DNA of 34,600 nt from an uncultured Synechococcaceae cyanobacterium (GTDB lineage Bacteria; Cyanobacteriota; Cyanobacteriia; PCC-6307; Cyanobiaceae), in assembly GCA_903907855.1 (NCBI GenBank), contig CAIVPT010000105.1, positions 1 to 34,600 of the forward strand. Direction: 5' to 3'. Shown here piece by piece: positions 31,721-34,600 of this stretch (position 1 is the stretch's first letter; the number at the start of each line of letters is the position of its first letter). A model generated the notes under the pieces. That model worked only from the letters and a program-made list of their open reading frames with translations. It did not search any database and was not told the DNA's origin. Position numbers and translations under genes: made by a program.

Positions 31721-33418
31721 CGGGGGCCGCACCCGCTGGGCCAGGGCCTCGGTGAGACGTTGCAACGCCGGTGAGCTGTCGCCGGCGGCAATGGCCACCG
31801 ACAGCAGCACCGGCCCCGTGCGGTGTCCCTGCCAGCGCTGCAATGCGGCCCAGAGTTCCTCTTCCGTGGACACCCGCTCGCCGTGGAGCAGCCCCAGGCT
31901 CCTGGCCAGCGAGCTGTGGTCCACCACCGCCACGTCGTTGAACGGTCCATCGAGCATCGGCCGCTCGGTGCCGTACCCGCCGTTGTCGAGCACGATCACC
32001 AGGGCGGGGATCGCATAGCGGGCCAGGGTGGCCAGTTCGGAAGCGCACATCAGCAACGCGCCATCGCCGATCAGCACCACCGGCCCCCGCTCCGGGCAGG
32101 CGCCCCAGGCCCCCACCGCCCCCGGCAGGGCAAAGCCCAGCGACGCCCAGTACGTGCTGGAGAGAAAGTGGTTGGTCCCCTGCAGGCGCAGATCGGCGGC
32201 GGCGAAGAGGGCGTCGCCGGGATCGGCCAGAACGGTGGCCTCCGGCGGCAGGCTGGCATCGATCGCCTCCATCAGCCGCGTGACCCGGATCGACCGGCCC
32301 GGCTCCGGCTGGAACGGCGGCGCCAGAACGCCATCGCCGCCGGCAGGGGCATCGAACCCCTGGGGTTGCTCCTGGGGTTGGCCATGGCGTAGCGCGAGGG
32401 AGGGTGAGGCAGCCATCGCGTCGTTACCGGCCCCAGCCCAGAGGCGCAGGAGGGTCAACGGGTCGAGGTTTTCATCCCGTTCGTCGCCCCAGCGCAGACC
32501 CTGCTCCATGTCGACCACCAGGGCGGCTTCTGGGGCCACCTGCATGGTGAACAAGCCGGTGTCGAGGTCGTTGAGGGGCATGCCGAGAACCAGCAGACCA
32601 TCGCTTGCCTCCACCTGGGCCCGCACATCCGGCCGGCCCATGGCCCCCTCGTAGACCCCCAGCACCAGGGGATGGCGCTCCGAGAGCAGGGTCTTGCCGG
32701 AAAGGCTGGTGGCCAGGGGCCATCCCTCCCGCTCCAACACCTGGCGCAGCGTCTCCTGCAGCGCGAAGCGCGCCACCTCCACCCCCGCGAGCACCAAGGG
32801 ACGGCGGCGGCCCCGCAGCCAGGCAAGCCAGCCCTCCCCCTGCTGCCGCACGCTCTCCGGAATCGCCAGTGGCGCCGGAGCGGGAGGGGTCAGGGTCAGG
32901 GGCCAGGGGATCTCCCGCTCGAGGCAGTCACGGGGAATTTCCAGGTAGCCCGGCCGTGAGTCCCGCTGCATCGCCGCCAGCACCAGCAGAAGCTCGTCGC
33001 CGGCGGTGCGGGCGGATTCGAGCACGGCGGTGGCGGCGGTGACCTCCTGGAAGAAGCGGCGCTGGGTATCGTCCGCCCGGATGCGGTGGTGCAGCAGGGC
33101 GTGGCTATCGCTCTCGCGCACGCCAGGGGCACCGCTGATCACCAGCACCGGCGAGCGCTCGGCGTAGGCGCCGGCGACGGGATTGAGCAGCTTGAGGGCG
33201 CCGACGCCGTAGGTGACCACCACCACGCCCAGTCCGGTGAGGCGGGCATGGGCGTCGGCGGCGAAGCCGGCCCCCTCCTCCCCGGCGGTGCAGATCACCT
33301 CAATCGGGGAGGCCTCCAGGCGGGCGAAGAGGCCGAGCACGTAATCCCCGGGCACCCCGTACACCCGCCGGACACCCCGCTGCCAGAGCGCTTCGATCAG
33401 CGCCTCAACAATCTGCAT
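31709..33418 (-). CDS. Pyruvate/indolepyruvate decarboxylase-like ThDP enzyme
   Basis: A 569-residue thiamin-diphosphate enzyme of the PDC/IPDC branch, predicted to decarboxylate a 2-keto acid to an aldehyde. N-terminal 'GVPGDYVLGLF' carries Asp25; cofactor-activating Glu47 is in 'AGEEGAGFAADAHARL'; the paired His110-His111 in 'HALLHHRIRADD' is the PDC/IPDC hallmark absent from acetolactate synthases; ThDP-Mg motif runs from 'GDG' at 451-453 to 'DN' at 478-479; Glu485 in 'GGYGTERPML' matches the proton-relay Glu of Zymomonas PDC. So the catalytic set is complete. Substrate (pyruvate, indolepyruvate, phenylpyruvate or a branched keto acid) cannot be read from the sequence. A Gln/Pro-rich linker at about 350-375 joins the middle and PP domains. 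It lies 30 bases downstream of glyS. Confidence 0.88.
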   Translation of the reverse strand: MQIVEALIEALWQRGVRRVYGVPGDYVLGLFARLEASPIEVICTAGEEGAGFAADAHARLTGLGVVVVTYGVGALKLLNPVAGAYAERSPVLVISGAPGVRESDSHALLHHRIRADDTQRRFFQEVTAATAVLESARTAGDELLLVLAAMQRDSRPGYLEIPRDCLEREIPWPLTLTPPAPAPLAIPESVRQQGEGWLAWLRGRRRPLVLAGVEVARFALQETLRQVLEREGWPLATSLSGKTLLSERHPLVLGVYEGAMGRPDVRAQVEASDGLLVLGMPLNDLDTGLFTMQVAPEAALVVDMEQGLRWGDERDENLDPLTLLRLWAGAGNDAMAASPSLALRHGQPQEQPQGFDAPAGGDGVLAPPFQPEPGRSIRVTRLMEAIDASLPPEATVLADPGDALFAAADLRLQGTNHFLSSTYWASLGFALPGAVGAWGACPERGPVVLIGDGALLMCASELATLARYAIPALVIVLDNGGYGTERPMLDGPFNDVAVVDHSSLARSLGLLHGERVSTEEELWAALQRWQGHRTGPVLLSVAIAAGDSSPALQRLTEALAQRVRPPSGT

Positions 33419-33448
33419 GGGGGCGGGGGGGCATCTTCCGTCATGGTG

Positions 33449-34600
33449 TCAGGCGGCGCTGATGCGCTCGAAATCAGCCAGCAGGGCGGCCTGGTTGCGC
33501 AGCACCCCGAGCAGGTTGAGCCGGTTGCGGCGCACGGCGGGATCCTCCGCCATCACCAGCACGCTTTGGGGCCCATCGAAGAAGGCGGCCAGGCTGTCGG
33601 CACTGCTCGCCAGGCCCGCGGCCAGGCTCGCGTAGTCACCCTCCCGGACCGTGACGGCGATCGGCGCGAGCCGCTGCAGTACATCGCGCATCGCCGTTTC
33701 CGCCGGCGACTCGAAAAGAGCGGGATCCACCACCCCCTCGGGGGAGAGCACCGCGGCATCGAGATCCCCCTTGGCCGCCAGGCGGGAGGCGCGCTGCACC
33801 ACCGCCTGTACTCCCGCCAGCTCGCCGCTATGGCGTAGCTCCGCCAGCAGGGCCGCTCGGCGACGGGCATCCTCCGGATCCCCCAGCACCCGCTCCAGGG
33901 CCAGTCCAGGACCGGCCACGGCCTGGACCAGATCGCCATCGAGGCCGCTCTCCTCCAGCAGGCTCACCAGGCGCTGGCGCAGAAACTCCGCCAGGTCGGC
34001 TGCCAGGGCCTCGGGGTCGATGGCGAAGTGGGGAAACAGGCTGCCCCAGTGGGAGCAAGCCCGCTGCACCAGCGCCAACAGGTCGAGCCGCCAGCCCCGA
34101 TCCCAGAGGATCTGCAGCAGGCCATTGCCGGCCCGCCGCAGCGCGTAGGGATCGCTGGAGCCGGTGGGACGCTCCCCCTTGGCAAAGATGCTCAGCAACA
34201 GCTCCAGGCGCTCCGCCAGGGCCACCAGGGCCCCGGCGGCGGAGCCCGGCAGGGCATCACCAGCTCCGCGGGGCAGGTAGTGCTCCAGCACCGCCAGGGC
34301 CACCGGCCGCGGCTCCCCCTCCGCCAGCAGGTACTTGGCGCCGATCACCCCCTGCAGCTCCGGAAACTCGCCCACCATCTGGCTGACCAGGTCGTGCTTG
34401 CAGAGGTGGGCAGCCCGCCGGGCCACCGAGGCCAGCTCCCCTTGGCCGGTGGCCTCCAGCAGCACGTCGGTGAGCCATTCGATCCGCTCGCTGCGGTCAC
34501 GCAGGCTGCCGAGCCCCTCCGCGAAGGTGACCCGCGCCAGGGCGTCGCGCCGGTCGATGCTCGGCACCGCGCGGTCGGCCCGCACAAAAAATTCGGCATC
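33449..34600 (-). CDS. glyS: Glycyl-tRNA synthetase beta subunit (5' partial)
   Basis: The frame is open to the right edge, so only the C-terminal 383 or so residues are present. They match the end of GlyS, the beta subunit of the bacterial (alpha-beta)2 glycyl-tRNA synthetase: 'FAEGLGSLRDRSERIEWL' near the edge, 'AAHLCKHDLVSQMVGEFPELQG' region, 'LAERLELLLSIFAKGERPTGSSDPYALRRAGNG' region and the helical anticodon-binding tail ending 'RNRLNLLGVLRNQAALLADFERI'. The phrase 'GEFPELQGVIGAKY' is characteristic. The stop lies 30 bases before the decarboxylase start, so readthrough transcription of that gene is possible. Confidence 0.95.
   Translation of the reverse strand, partial: DAEFFVRADRAVPSIDRRDALARVTFAEGLGSLRDRSERIEWLTDVLLEATGQGELASVARRAAHLCKHDLVSQMVGEFPELQGVIGAKYLLAEGEPRPVALAVLEHYLPRGAGDALPGSAAGALVALAERLELLLSIFAKGERPTGSSDPYALRRAGNGLLQILWDRGWRLDLLALVQRACSHWGSLFPHFAIDPEALAADLAEFLRQRLVSLLEESGLDGDLVQAVAGPGLALERVLGDPEDARRRAALLAELRHSGELAGVQAVVQRASRLAAKGDLDAAVLSPEGVVDPALFESPAETAMRDVLQRLAPIAVTVREGDYASLAAGLASSADSLAAFFDGPQSVLVMAEDPAVRRNRLNLLGVLRNQAALLADFERISAA

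Overview
The window looks like a compact, GC-rich chromosome segment of a unicellular picocyanobacterium of the Cyanobium/Synechococcus type. Evidence for this is the oxygenic phototroph gene set (Psb32, PcxA/CemA, CcsA, ChlP geranylgeranyl reductase, cofactor-assembly factor CCB, class II fructose/sedoheptulose bisphosphatase, GlgC, thylakoid-type pentapeptide protein), an LPS-transport machinery, very high GC at third codon positions, and many genes that abut or overlap. I see no insertion sequence, phage gene, CRISPR array or rRNA. Species assignment is inference.

Layout, left to right. (1) 1-6005: the 3' end of lptC converges on a cytochrome b6f cofactor-assembly gene; then a plus-strand run of a TerB-like protein, psb32, pcxA, cobU, trmL and a LysM/M23 cell-wall peptidase. 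(2) 6051-8834: elongator tRNA-Met with a clean terminator, a conserved short protein, 2-Cys peroxiredoxin with its own terminator, purS-purQ and a small secreted protein. (3) 8849-10770: cobW and hupE behind a recognisable cobalamin riboswitch, i.e. a B12-controlled cobalt uptake/handling operon. (4) 10826-14186: lumenal pentapeptide protein, an atypical uracil phosphoribosyltransferase-like gene, a membrane-anchored coiled-coil protein and ilvD. (5) 14164-21361: a seven-gene minus-strand run glpX-hemA-glgC-gnd-pgl-CIA30-hypothetical, facing divergent rpe (21634-22317), so Calvin cycle, oxidative pentose phosphate, glycogen and tetrapyrrole entry genes sit together. (6) 22455-23654: a secreted GDSL esterase with a PEP-CTERM-like tail. 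(7) 23596-29284: an extremely tight minus-strand run typA-DUF309-lptA-lptB-lptF-ccsA. (8) 29435-34600: a VanY-type carboxypeptidase, chlP, a pyruvate/indolepyruvate decarboxylase-like enzyme and the C-terminal part of glyS.

How the genes fit together: GlpX, Rpe, Gnd, Pgl and GlgC handle day/night carbon flux; HemA and ChlP supply the tetrapyrrole and phytyl parts of chlorophyll; LptA/B/C/F export LPS; PcxA, Psb32, CCB and CcsA maintain the photosynthetic membrane. The most interesting non-coding signals are the riboswitch at 10612-10770, with an extra hairpin, and a nested three-stem inverted repeat between gnd and glgC. I did not find an evident multi-gene system of unknown type; the best novelty candidates are those RNA structures, the Upp-like protein with an altered PRPP loop, and the esterase with the sorting-type tail.
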